Of a stretch of 32,257 nt of DNA, positions 7,934 to 16,087 are shown piece after piece. The notes beneath the pieces were generated by a model. It ran no database searches, was not told the origin of the DNA, and saw nothing but the letters and a program-made list of their open reading frames with translations. The first letter of the stretch is position 1. Each line of letters opens with the position of its first letter. The DNA comes from UBA3064 sp023258775. GTDB lineage: Bacteria; Pseudomonadota; Gammaproteobacteria; Burkholderiales; Burkholderiaceae_E. The DNA is taken from positions 1 through 32,257 of the forward strand of contig JBIKXS010000037.1 of the NCBI GenBank assembly GCA_044355655.1, written 5' to 3'. The translations under genes were made by a program, and so were the position numbers.

Positions 7934-9760
7934 GCTCGCCATGAGTTGCTCCGGGGTGACAGGCTTAAAGAGCACTTGCACCGCGGGGCGACCCTCGGTC
8001 AGGGATCTTTGCATGCCTGAGCTTGCGTCGCCGGTGATTAGAATGGCGGGAATTTCCTTATTGAATTCATCACGTAAACGATCGATCAAGGTTGTGCCAT
8101 AAAGCATTTCGTCAAGTCGATAATCGCTCATGATGACATCGGGCGCGCGATCGAGTTCTTGAATCGCGCGGTCGATCGAATAAGCAGAATCACAGCAATA
8201 AACCTCGAAGCCACGATGTCTGAGCACCATCGCGGTCGATTCCAGAACCGCTAAATCGTCCTCGATTAGCAGAATACAAACCTGCCGGTTTTGTATCCAT
8301 GTCCGGGTTTGTAGACTGACCGCTTCGTGGTTTGGCGCGCGATCTGGCATGGGGTCTTTAGGCCTGAAACGGCCATGGTCAGCTTCAATGCTAAAAACAG
8401 ACCCCTGATGTAAAACAGAACGTACTGAAGCTTTTAACTGCATCAAGTCGCAGCTCCGCTTGACGATAGCAAGACCGAGACCGAGACCATCACGGCGATT
8501 CCTGCGCGTATTGCCCAACTGAACATACTCATCAAAGATCCTCTCTAAATGCTCTGGGGAGATACCTACGCCTTGATCTTCGACATGAATCAGATAGGCC
8601 ACTTGCCCAGACCGATGTCCTTGAGCCATCGAAGCATTATGGACTTCGTCCCAAACACGGATCCGACCGCCGCTTGAATACTTCACTGCGTTATCGACCA
8701 AATTAAATAGCGCACGACGAAGAAGTTCAGGATCTGCATAGAGCTCACCAGACCTAAGCTGAACCTCGAGGCTTATGCCTTTGGTTTCAGCGATACTACG
8801 AAAGGTGGTGCTTATAGCTTCTCCTAACGCGAGCAAATCGATCGCCTCGTTGCGTGCCTGGATATCGCCCGAGCGCAGGTGTGAAAGTTCGAGTAATGCT
8901 TCGAACATATCGCGCATAAGTCGTGCCGACATCTCCATTTTGGTCAGCAAATCGCGTGAGGCCGGCGCGAGTCGCTGCGTGGAAAGTGTGGCAAGCAGCA
9001 TCATCATTGCTTGCATCGGTTGTCGTAAGTCGTGACTCACCGCTGCTAAAAACCGGGTTTGCATTTGTTGGGCCATCTCAGCACGCTGCCGCTGAAGTTC
9101 GGACTGATCGCGACCTTCGCGCAAGGCGATCGCTGATGCTTCGAGCTCGCCTTGCATGCGCAGTGAAGCAAGAAAGCCCTGGTAGAGGCGTGATGAGTTA
9201 TAGAGCATAAACAACAAAAAGGCACAAAGTGCAAAGGCCATCAACCAGGGATAAGGAAAGTCAGACAGTACATACCAAAGCGCAAGTGGCAAAACTCGCG
9301 ATGCAGTCGCTGCGATGGTGTAGGGGCGATAACCAATCGATACGATCAGCGAGCTCACGCTCATGAGACAGCATACAAAGGTGTAAATTAAACCTGTAAT
9401 CTCACTCACGCTTGGCAGCAGAAAAAACGCAGAAATACTCCAGCTAAGACCTGCCAGTACACCGCCAAAACTTGCCCACTGTCCCCATTGCCTTGCACTT
9501 CTCGCCAAGGGGTTCGCAAGATAACGCAGATAAAGCAAATGCCTGAGGCTTGCAATAAGGCCGCACAATAATAAGAACGATACCAAGGCTGTTGGCGATG
9601 CACCGTCAAACCAGAGCAAAGGTCCGATTGCGCCGTTGGCAACGAGTCCGCTTGCGTTGGCAGGTCCCATGGCTTTGTAAAGCGCATCGACTTGTGCCTG
9701 CTCGATCGACCAGGTTTTCGATGGTGCGACTAGCTTAGTTTCTGATCGTTCTGAAACCAT
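7904..9760 (-). CDS. Membrane hybrid sensor histidine kinase with C-terminal receiver domain
   Basis: 618 residues from the ATG at 9760, which overlaps the upstream MFS gene by 31 bp. The frame extends to 9829, but that region lies inside the MFS gene. Domains: hydrophobic N-terminal half with about six membrane segments (residues 40-190), coiled coil (about 205-235), dimerisation/phosphotransfer helix with H243 (AAVSHDLRQPMQ), ATPase domain with the N box NLVDNAVKYS (353-362) and G boxes DQGVGI and GLGLGLAIV, and a receiver with D546 (MSDYRL) and K599. It should sense a signal at the membrane and relay phosphate internally. There is no DNA-binding domain and no partner regulator nearby. As the last gene of the paaZ-type operon it may sense a pathway compound (inference). 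Confidence 0.9.
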   Translation of the reverse strand: MVSERSETKLVAPSKTWSIEQAQVDALYKAMGPANASGLVANGAIGPLLWFDGASPTALVSFLLLCGLIASLRHLLYLRYLANPLARSARQWGQWASFGGVLAGLSWSISAFFLLPSVSEITGLIYTFVCCLMSVSSLIVSIGYRPYTIAATASRVLPLALWYVLSDFPYPWLMAFALCAFLLFMLYNSSRLYQGFLASLRMQGELEASAIALREGRDQSELQRQRAEMAQQMQTRFLAAVSHDLRQPMQAMMMLLATLSTQRLAPASRDLLTKMEMSARLMRDMFEALLELSHLRSGDIQARNEAIDLLALGEAISTTFRSIAETKGISLEVQLRSGELYADPELLRRALFNLVDNAVKYSSGGRIRVWDEVHNASMAQGHRSGQVAYLIHVEDQGVGISPEHLERIFDEYVQLGNTRRNRRDGLGLGLAIVKRSCDLMQLKASVRSVLHQGSVFSIEADHGRFRPKDPMPDRAPNHEAVSLQTRTWIQNRQVCILLIEDDLAVLESTAMVLRHRGFEVYCCDSAYSIDRAIQELDRAPDVIMSDYRLDEMLYGTTLIDRLRDEFNKEIPAILITGDASSGMQRSLTEGRPAVQVLFKPVTPEQLMASLALAMQQMP

Positions 9761-10971
9761 GCAATTGATGCAGATAAAAGAATGATAAGGCCCGAAAGCG
9801 CTAGGCCCGAGCGCAAAGAGCCGCTCCAATCAGCCATCATGCCACTGGCAACAGGGGCGAGAATTTGCGAGGCAGCAAAGGCAATCGTGAAGGTTGCCAT
9901 GGCAGATCCCCATGCTGGCTTTTGCTGGGTACGCTTGATTAAGGCACTAATGCTTGAAGGTGCGCTAAACATGCCTAATCCAAAAAGCGCAGCTGAGCAC
10001 TGCATGGCAAGCGTCTGCCACGCTGGCTCAAAGGGAATCACAGGTAGTAAGGCACCGAGCGATAAGACGAGCAAGATGGCAGACATCGCGCGACCGTTGG
10101 GCCAGGTCGCAATCGGTTTTGACCAAATGATGGGGGCAAGTAATGTACTTAGTCCAAGTACGCTCCAAACAATACTCATTTGCAGACTGCTTGCGCCAAT
10201 CGCTTTAAGCCAGGCGATGATAAAAGTCATATAAACAATGTAACCAAGCCCAAAGCCAACGTACGCAATAAATGCCGGCAGCAAGGGTTTAAGCGCCCAG
10301 TCTGAGCTGCCCTGCGCACTGGTCGGCTCGTCGATTTGCCGTGACGCGACATAAGTAATCCCAAGCATGAGCCAGGATATGACACCCATCGCAAGCCAGG
10401 TTTGTGGCCATGCACTGCTACCTTGCGAAGCCATCCACCAAGGGATGAGCAAACCGCAAAGGATTAGGCCAACACCGGCGCCGCCGAAATAAATCGTGAT
10501 GCACCGCGTTGACCACTGAGGGTCGTTGGGTGCGATATTGCTTGCTAAAGCCCCGCCGCAGATAAAGATTGCAGCACCCCCAATGCCTCCAAGCAGCCTG
10601 CATAGGCTTAGCAAATACAGGTCTTGAACAAAGCCTGTGAGGCAAAGAGCGAAGGCGGTTAGCAACATGCCGCGATTAAACAAATGGCGGTTTCCCCAGG
10701 ACTGAACCAGCATGCGGGTGAGTAAGGCACCGAGCAAATAGCCAAGCGCGTTGGCTGTGTTGAGGGCGCCGGCTTGTGAGAAATTCAAGCTCAAATCCTC
10801 TCGCATGCCGGGCAACACCAAAGCGTAGGCAAAGCGCGCAAACGAATTGGAGACCGAGGGCCCCAAGGAAAGGCCCAAGGCGATCCATAAGATAGAGCGT
10901 TGTTTCAATGTTGCTGGTTCAAAGACGCAAAGCAGCGTCGTGTTCTCAAAGCAACTGGCAGGCCTGCTCAA
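9730..10971 (-). CDS. MFS transporter, YbfB/YjiJ family
   Basis: Up to 413 residues with about 12 hydrophobic segments. The N-terminal half carries features typical of YbfB/YjiJ-type major facilitator proteins: NSFARFAYALVLPGM, QAGALNTANALGYLLGALL, and a glycine-rich LCRLLGGIGGAAIF. It should be an inner-membrane transporter of unknown substrate. The start is uncertain: the frame opens with TTG at 10971, overlapping the upstream nitroreductase gene by 26 bp, and the next candidate, TTG at 10908, avoids the overlap; neither has a clear ribosome site. Overlaps on both sides imply one transcript with translational coupling. Its place between a nitroreductase and a sensor kinase suggests uptake or export of the compound processed by this operon. 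Confidence 0.88.
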   Translation of the reverse strand: MSRPASCFENTTLLCVFEPATLKQRSILWIALGLSLGPSVSNSFARFAYALVLPGMREDLSLNFSQAGALNTANALGYLLGALLTRMLVQSWGNRHLFNRGMLLTAFALCLTGFVQDLYLLSLCRLLGGIGGAAIFICGGALASNIAPNDPQWSTRCITIYFGGAGVGLILCGLLIPWWMASQGSSAWPQTWLAMGVISWLMLGITYVASRQIDEPTSAQGSSDWALKPLLPAFIAYVGFGLGYIVYMTFIIAWLKAIGASSLQMSIVWSVLGLSTLLAPIIWSKPIATWPNGRAMSAILLVLSLGALLPVIPFEPAWQTLAMQCSAALFGLGMFSAPSSISALIKRTQQKPAWGSAMATFTIAFAASQILAPVASGMMADWSGSLRSGLALSGLIILLSASIAWFQNDQKLS

Positions 10972-11536
10972 AGGGCATACGTGGCAATCGTTGCATCACC
11001 TTGGCGGGGTCGCCATAACCAAGGTTACAAAGAAAGTTGCTTCTTAATGTACTGCCAGGGAAAAAGGCTGCATCGACTTTCGCCTGATCAAAGCCAGACA
11101 TCGGCCCACAGTCAAGCCCTATCGATCGTGCAGCCATCATTAAATAAGCGCCTTGCAGGCTTCCGTTACGAAAAGCAAAGCCTTCACGCATGCCACGCTT
11201 TTCATCGCCTCTGAACATATCGGCAAAACCTGGGTTGTGCGGGAAGAATTCAGGCAGGCGTTCGTGAAAATCAATGTCGTGAGCCACGATGGCGACCACG
11301 GGCGCTGACATTGTTTTATCGACGTTGCCGGGCGAGAGCGCCGGACGAAGCTTTTCTTTGGCTTCAGCGCTGCGCAAGAAGAGGAATCGGCCTGGTTGAC
11401 TGTTGGCCGAGGTCGGTGCCCATTTCATCAATTCATAGAGTTGATGTAATTGTTCATCGCTTACCGGTTTGTCGAGCCAGCCGTTTTGTGATCGTGCGTT
11501 GAGAAAAAGACGATCGAGTGCATCTGTATTGATCAT
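10946..11536 (-). CDS. rutE: RutE-like NADPH/FMN nitroreductase (putative malonic semialdehyde reductase)
   Basis: 196 residues from the ATG at 11536, the same length as E. coli RutE. This start has AAGGA 8 nt upstream; the ATG at 11545 sits against the same AAGG with no spacing and is rejected. RutE-like stretches run through the whole protein: NGWLDKPVSDEQL, LMKWAPTSANSQPGRFLF, ALSPGNVDKTMSAPVVAIVA, LDCGPMSGFD, AFFPGSTLRSNFLCNLGYGD, and the end LPRMPFEQACQLL. RutE reduces malonic semialdehyde to 3-hydroxypropionate in pyrimidine breakdown. No other rut genes are present, so here it may reduce another semialdehyde or enal generated by the neighbouring PaaZ-like enzyme (inference). Family assignment is firm. 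Confidence 0.88.
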   Translation of the reverse strand: MINTDALDRLFLNARSQNGWLDKPVSDEQLHQLYELMKWAPTSANSQPGRFLFLRSAEAKEKLRPALSPGNVDKTMSAPVVAIVAHDIDFHERLPEFFPHNPGFADMFRGDEKRGMREGFAFRNGSLQGAYLMMAARSIGLDCGPMSGFDQAKVDAAFFPGSTLRSNFLCNLGYGDPAKVMQRLPRMPFEQACQLL

Positions 11537-11586
11537 GCTTTGCATCCTTGTTGGTGATGGGTTGTGGTGAATTTGAAATGGGTTTG

Positions 11587-13689
11587 TTATTTCAGTTCGA
11601 CCGGATCGGGATCGCGCTTTTGGACAAGCGTGAGAATGTCATAAGAAGCGACTAAGTCGCCTGTTTGATTCCTTACAGCAACATCCCAGGCCACAACACC
11701 TTGTCCGGCTTCGCCAGCTTTGCGACTGGGTTTATCGATTTTGCGTTTGCAGGTTAATCGAGCCTGAATGGTGTCGCCGATACCAACGGGTTTGACGAAA
11801 CGAAGGCTATCGATCCCGTAGTTGGCTAGAACTGGGCCTGGTGAAGGATGGACGAAAAGTCCTGCGGCTGCCGACAGCACAAAGTAGCCGTGCGCAATGC
11901 GCTTGCCAAATACCGATGCTTTGGCGGCTTCCTCGTCAAAATGCATATAAAAATAATCGCCAGAAAGTCCACCAAATAAAACCAGATCAGCTTCTGTCAC
12001 TGTTCGCCGGTGGGTTAAAAGGCTATGACCGATCGCAAGGTCTTCAAAGTGGCGCTTAAAGGGGTGGAGTTCACTTTCAATGACAGGCGCACCGCGCTGA
12101 TACTCTGTGGTGATCGCGCTCAGCATGCGAGGCGAACCTTGGACCGCAGCCCGGTGTAAATAATGTTTCACTGCGCGGATGCCGCCTAACTCTTCGCCGC
12201 CGCCCGCCCGACCAGGGCCGCCATGCTTGAGCGCTGGTAGCGGCGAACCATGGCCAGTCGATTCGGAAGCGGCATCGCGATCGATGACTGCAAGTCTTCC
12301 ATGCCATGCAGCAAGTTTTAGAACGGCATCTTGAGCAATCCCTGTATCGTGGGTGAATAGGCTTGCCACAAGACTGCCCTTAGCGCGTGTTGCAAGTGAC
12401 AGACAGTGATCGAAGTCACGGTAGGGCATGATGGTGCTAACCGGACCGAAGGCTTCGATGCTGTGCACGACTTCGGCATGATCAGGCCGAGCGCAATAAA
12501 GAAGCGCTGGCGCCAACATACATTCGCTATGCAAATGCTCACCAATCGGTCGGGCAGCCTTTTCAGGATCTACAAACAACTCAGTGGCGGTGAGCAATTG
12601 CTTGACCGTCGCTTGCACATCACGTCCCTGGGCGGCGCTTGCAAGCGCTCCCATATTGACCGCTTCAAGTCTTGTATCGCCGATCTGGCACTTCGAAAGT
12701 TTCTCGGCGATTGCTTCGGCCATGACGTCGATCCTATCGTGCGGGACGAGGATTCTGCGAATCGCGGTACATTTTTGCCCTGCCTTGACGGTCATTTCCT
12801 GCACGATCTCCTTCACCATCAAGTCCCATTCGGGATCGCCTGGTTGAACATCGGGACCGAGCAGGGCGGCATTGAGCGAATCGGCCTCGGTATTAACCGG
12901 TATGGAACGATGAACGATATTAGGATGCGTACGAAGCAAACGAGCGGTGTGAGCCGATCCGGTGAATGTGAGCACATCCCCCTCGAGCATGTGTTCGAGT
13001 AAGTCGGCACTAGAGCCGAGCATCAATTGCAAGCTTCCCTTGGGGAGCAGGCCGCTCGCGTCAATAAGTCGCACGAGCACTTCGCTGAGATAAGCAGTGG
13101 CGCTTGCAGGCTTAAATAGGCAGGGCATACCTGCTATAAAACAAGGTGCGAATTTTTCTAAAACACCCCAAACCGGAAAATTAAAGGCATTGATGTGCAC
13201 CGCTATGCCTTCACGAGGCACCAAGATATGAGAGCCCATCCAATGGCCTTGCTTGCCCAGTAAAAGACTCGGACCTTCGTGAAGAAGATTGCCCGAAGCT
13301 AGCTCGTTTTGTGCAAGCGCAGCGTAGGCAGACAATGTGGCAATGCCGCCCTCGATATCTATCCAGCTATCTTTTCTTGTCGCACCGGTATGGAAGGACC
13401 AGGCATAGAGGATGGCCTTGTGTTCCAACAAGAATTTCGCCAGTGCTCTTAGCCTTAAAGCACGCGACTGGAAATCGCCCTTTAATAGTTCATCGCGACC
13501 GATGCCCCGGCCAAAAGCCACAGCCTCGTGGCAGGGAGCGGGCTTTGCGGGCAATTGGGCAATTTGTTGTCTGAGGATCGCAGAATCGAGTTCGACACCA
13601 GGCTCCGGATGGAGCCAGTCGCCTCCGATCCAGTGCGCAAGCGGCCTGATTTGGCTATCAGGTAGTGCCGGAATTAGCGTGCTTGTCAT
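11587..13689 (-). CDS. paaZ: PaaZ-like bifunctional aldehyde dehydrogenase / MaoC-type enoyl-CoA hydratase (oxepin-CoA hydrolase)
   Basis: 700 residues, close to E. coli PaaZ (681). GGAG lies about 9 nt before the ATG at 13689. The N-terminal aldehyde dehydrogenase domain (about 15-515) has the catalytic pair E268 (VNTEAD) and C307 (KAGQKCTAIRR), and GHGSPLPALKHGGPGRAGGG (479-498) is characteristic of PaaZ. The C-terminal hot-dog hydratase domain (about 540-690) keeps D578, H583 and H600 (SGDYFYMHFD...AHGYF). In phenylacetate catabolism PaaZ opens the oxepin-CoA ring and oxidises the aldehyde. The ring-epoxidase genes paaABCDE and paaG/J/K are absent here, so it may serve a different CoA-linked route or complement a paa locus elsewhere. 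It lies between the EamA and rutE-like genes on the same strand. Confidence 0.9.
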   Translation of the reverse strand: MTSTLIPALPDSQIRPLAHWIGGDWLHPEPGVELDSAILRQQIAQLPAKPAPCHEAVAFGRGIGRDELLKGDFQSRALRLRALAKFLLEHKAILYAWSFHTGATRKDSWIDIEGGIATLSAYAALAQNELASGNLLHEGPSLLLGKQGHWMGSHILVPREGIAVHINAFNFPVWGVLEKFAPCFIAGMPCLFKPASATAYLSEVLVRLIDASGLLPKGSLQLMLGSSADLLEHMLEGDVLTFTGSAHTARLLRTHPNIVHRSIPVNTEADSLNAALLGPDVQPGDPEWDLMVKEIVQEMTVKAGQKCTAIRRILVPHDRIDVMAEAIAEKLSKCQIGDTRLEAVNMGALASAAQGRDVQATVKQLLTATELFVDPEKAARPIGEHLHSECMLAPALLYCARPDHAEVVHSIEAFGPVSTIMPYRDFDHCLSLATRAKGSLVASLFTHDTGIAQDAVLKLAAWHGRLAVIDRDAASESTGHGSPLPALKHGGPGRAGGGEELGGIRAVKHYLHRAAVQGSPRMLSAITTEYQRGAPVIESELHPFKRHFEDLAIGHSLLTHRRTVTEADLVLFGGLSGDYFYMHFDEEAAKASVFGKRIAHGYFVLSAAAGLFVHPSPGPVLANYGIDSLRFVKPVGIGDTIQARLTCKRKIDKPSRKAGEAGQGVVAWDVAVRNQTGDLVASYDILTLVQKRDPDPVELK

Positions 13690-13717
13690 GCGGCAATGCT
13701 CCTTTTTTTACGATGTT

Positions 13718-14632
13718 CTAATGTTGCAAGACTAAAACAACGCCCACAATGAGTAAGAACATACCAAACCATTCTTGTTTGTTGGTTTCTTGGCTGAATA
13801 AGCGTTTAGAGAGCAGTTGTGCAAAGACGATTTCGACTAAGGCCAGTGTTCTAACTCTTGCAGCGCTTTCAACGGCGAAAGCTAAAAACCAAGCCTGAGA
13901 GGCAAAGGCCCCCAGTGCGCCGGCAAGCAGCGAGGGACGCCAGGCCTTGAGCGTGGCGAGAAGACTTGGCCGATCGCGCCAGAGCATGTAGGCAAGCAAT
14001 AGACTGCTTTGAATCATCAAGCCAAGACAAAGAATGACGCTTGCAGAAAGTACAAAGGATGGGCTCTCGAGGGCTCGAATTGCAGCGCGAAATCCGATGG
14101 CAGCCACAGCAAACATAGCCCCTGAGGCGATTCCGAAAAGCACCGGCCTAAGCGTCCATGGCACGCCCCGGCCTGGCCAAGACACCACCAGTACACCCGC
14201 AGTCGCTGATGCAATGGCAATCATAAGCGCCTTAGACAATAAGTCACCGAGCAAAATCAAACCAAAGAGAGCAACCCATACAGGTTCGATTTTGGTCAGT
14301 GCGGTTGCCACCACAAATGACTTCTCCCGCATCGCTGCGAGCATGAGTCCTGTTGCGAGAATTTGCGAGACCCCACCAATAAACGCCCAGCGAAGACTTT
14401 CGGTACCAATGCTTGGCAGCCCTTGGCCATGGGCATACACCACGATAGCCGCAAACATGATGCCAAAGGGTAGTCCATACAAAAAACGGACCTGTGTTGC
14501 GCCAACTGTACCGATAACGCTGGTTAATGAGCGTTGGGTGGCATTACGGCCGACTTGTGCCGCGGCCGCTGTCACGGTAAAAGCAATCCAGTACCAGGGC
14601 TCAATCGTCATAAGGGCCGTTGACTCATTCAT
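13718..14632 (-). CDS. EamA/DMT family membrane transporter
   Basis: 304 residues with about ten hydrophobic helices in two halves, the drug/metabolite transporter pattern. The second half holds the typical ALTKIEPVWVALFGLILLGD loop-helix and the end shows WFGMFLLIVGVVLVL. It is probably an inner-membrane exporter or permease of small metabolites; the substrate is unknown. First gene of the minus-strand run, 28 bp before the paaZ-like gene. The start at 14632 has no clear ribosome site; an in-frame ATG at 14611 is an alternative. Only 29 bp separate it from the divergent DUF3237 gene. Confidence 0.85.
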   Translation of the reverse strand: MNESTALMTIEPWYWIAFTVTAAAAQVGRNATQRSLTSVIGTVGATQVRFLYGLPFGIMFAAIVVYAHGQGLPSIGTESLRWAFIGGVSQILATGLMLAAMREKSFVVATALTKIEPVWVALFGLILLGDLLSKALMIAIASATAGVLVVSWPGRGVPWTLRPVLFGIASGAMFAVAAIGFRAAIRALESPSFVLSASVILCLGLMIQSSLLLAYMLWRDRPSLLATLKAWRPSLLAGALGAFASQAWFLAFAVESAARVRTLALVEIVFAQLLSKRLFSQETNKQEWFGMFLLIVGVVLVLQH

Positions 14633-14661
14633 TGTTTTGAATAACTTCGGAGAAAACTACC

Positions 14662-15117
14662 ATGATCCAGACACGCCATTTGTTTACGATAAAAGCTGAG
14701 GTTCCGAGGATTGATGATCTTGGATTAACGCCCTACGGCCATCGGCGCATCGCAAGCGTGACCGGCGGCCATTTTCAAGGCGATCGACTGCGCGGCACGG
14801 TCCAGCCCAGTCCAGGCGGGGACTGGCTTTTGCTACGAAGCGATGCTGTCTTAATGCTCGACGTTCGCATCACGCTCAAAACCGAAGACGATCAGTTGAT
14901 TTATATGAGTTATAAGGGGATGCGTCATGGGCCAGCTGAAGTTATCGAGCGGCTCAACCGGGGTGAAGCCGTCGATCCAAGCACTTATTATTTTCGTAGC
15001 ACACCCTTGTTCGAGACCGCATCACCCAAGTACCAGTGGCTCAATAAGTTGATGGCTGTCGCAAGCGGCCGCCGCGAGGCGAGCGGCCCGACTTACGAGG
15101 TCTACGAGCTACTTTAA
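14662..15117 (+). CDS. DUF3237 domain-containing protein
   Basis: 151 residues, a single DUF3237 (UPF0311-type) domain covering the whole protein. Family-like segments are the opening H-L-F-T-I-K-A-E-V, VTGGHFQGDRLRGTVQPSPGGDWLLLRSD (residues 35-63, given here as two adjoining motifs VTGGHFQGDRLRG and TVQPSPGGDWLLLRSD), IYMSYKGMRHGP, and YYFRSTPLFETASPKYQWLN. The function of the family is not established; members are compact beta-barrel proteins often found beside aromatic or terpenoid catabolism genes. CGGAGAA upstream of the ATG is a good ribosome site. It converges on the alpha/beta hydrolase gene, with 36 bp between stops and only a weak CCGAT/ATCGG stem in that gap. Confidence 0.85.
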   Translation: MIQTRHLFTIKAEVPRIDDLGLTPYGHRRIASVTGGHFQGDRLRGTVQPSPGGDWLLLRSDAVLMLDVRITLKTEDDQLIYMSYKGMRHGPAEVIERLNRGEAVDPSTYYFRSTPLFETASPKYQWLNKLMAVASGRREASGPTYEVYELL

Positions 15118-15153
15118 ATCACCGATCTAATCATTAAACCGTTCATCGGCATG

Positions 15154-16083
15154 CTAGAGCATCGATCCGAAACGTTCGCGAGGATCGCCGTCAGGGCCCC
15201 AAATCGACTCTGGGGCCGCTTTGGGATGCCGTTCAAAGGATTTGCCCTGTTCAACTTGCGCCAGGAATTCGGCAAGCAACTGGTTGAACAAGGCTGGCTC
15301 TTCGAGATTAATCCCATGTCCAGCACCAGGTAAAATCGCTAACTGAGCGGTTTTAATCGCACGCTTGAGCATGAGCGAGGGTTCCAAGCAAGGCTCGTCC
15401 TCGTCACCGCTCATGATCAATGTTGGAACATTAATCGCAGCGATTGCTTTGCTCAGTTCGTAGAGGCAGGGGCGTCGACCCTGATAGCCACGCATGGTAT
15501 TGGCAGAGCCGAGCGCTGAGTGCTCGGCCAACTGCCGCTCATACTCGGCAAATCCCCGTGGATCTTTGCCTAAAAACTGTACCCGGGCTGCGCCATGGCC
15601 ATAGGTCGCCGCGAAATGGGCCATACCGTCTTTGAGGATGAGATCAGCATTTTCGCGGGCACTTGCCTGAAAGGCCCGGTAGTGGGCCGGATGCGCACCG
15701 CTGCCGACCCCGGCAAGGGTGAGCGAGAGCGCCCTCGAATTCATGCCTTGAGTGCCGTGCACCATGCCAAAGTGCAAACTCGCAAATGCGCCCATCGAAA
15801 GGCCAACAATGTGGGCTTGTTTGATCGAAAGTCCATCGAGGATGGCGAGGATGTCATCGCGCACGCGCTCTTGGGAGTACATCTCCCAATTATCGGGAAT
15901 ATCTGAGGGTAAATAGCCCCGTGCGCTATAGCTAATACATCGGTAACGACGCGAAAAATAGCGCATCTGCGGCTCCCAGCTACGCCAGTCGCCAGCAAAC
16001 TCATGGACGAAAACAATGGGCGTGCCCGAACCTGCTTCTTCATAGTAAAGCTTGACATCATCGTCGGTGGTAATGGTCGGCAT
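15154..16083 (-). CDS. Alpha/beta-fold hydrolase
   Basis: 309 residues from the ATG at 16083, which has AAGGAG 7 nt upstream; an ATG at 16164 in the same frame lies inside the neighbouring gene. Catalytic features: nucleophile elbow GLSMGA with S96, acid in MSGDEDEP (about D228), and H256 in GAGHGINLEEP. HEFAGDWRSW near residue 27 forms the oxyanion-hole region. The overall pattern is that of aromatic meta-cleavage-product hydrolases, enol-lactone hydrolases and esterases. It starts 4 bp after the monooxygenase stop, so the two are very likely co-transcribed and act in the same pathway, perhaps hydrolysing a ring-cleavage or lactone product. The exact substrate is unknown. Confidence 0.88.
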   Translation of the reverse strand: MPTITTDDDVKLYYEEAGSGTPIVFVHEFAGDWRSWEPQMRYFSRRYRCISYSARGYLPSDIPDNWEMYSQERVRDDILAILDGLSIKQAHIVGLSMGAFASLHFGMVHGTQGMNSRALSLTLAGVGSGAHPAHYRAFQASARENADLILKDGMAHFAATYGHGAARVQFLGKDPRGFAEYERQLAEHSALGSANTMRGYQGRRPCLYELSKAIAAINVPTLIMSGDEDEPCLEPSLMLKRAIKTAQLAILPGAGHGINLEEPALFNQLLAEFLAQVEQGKSFERHPKAAPESIWGPDGDPRERFGSML

Positions 16084-16087
16084 TGAT

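Noticed and set aside
9782..10234. 150-codon plus-strand frame inside the MFS gene
   Set aside because: Antisense shadow of membrane-helix coding sequence, with no independent features.
12406..13002. 198-codon open frame on the plus strand inside the paaZ-like gene
   Set aside because: It lies wholly antisense to a clear enzyme gene and has no recognisable domain.
15118..15153. Terminator between DUF3237 and the hydrolase
   Set aside because: Only a 5-bp CCGAT/ATCGG stem with an 18-nt loop and no T-run.
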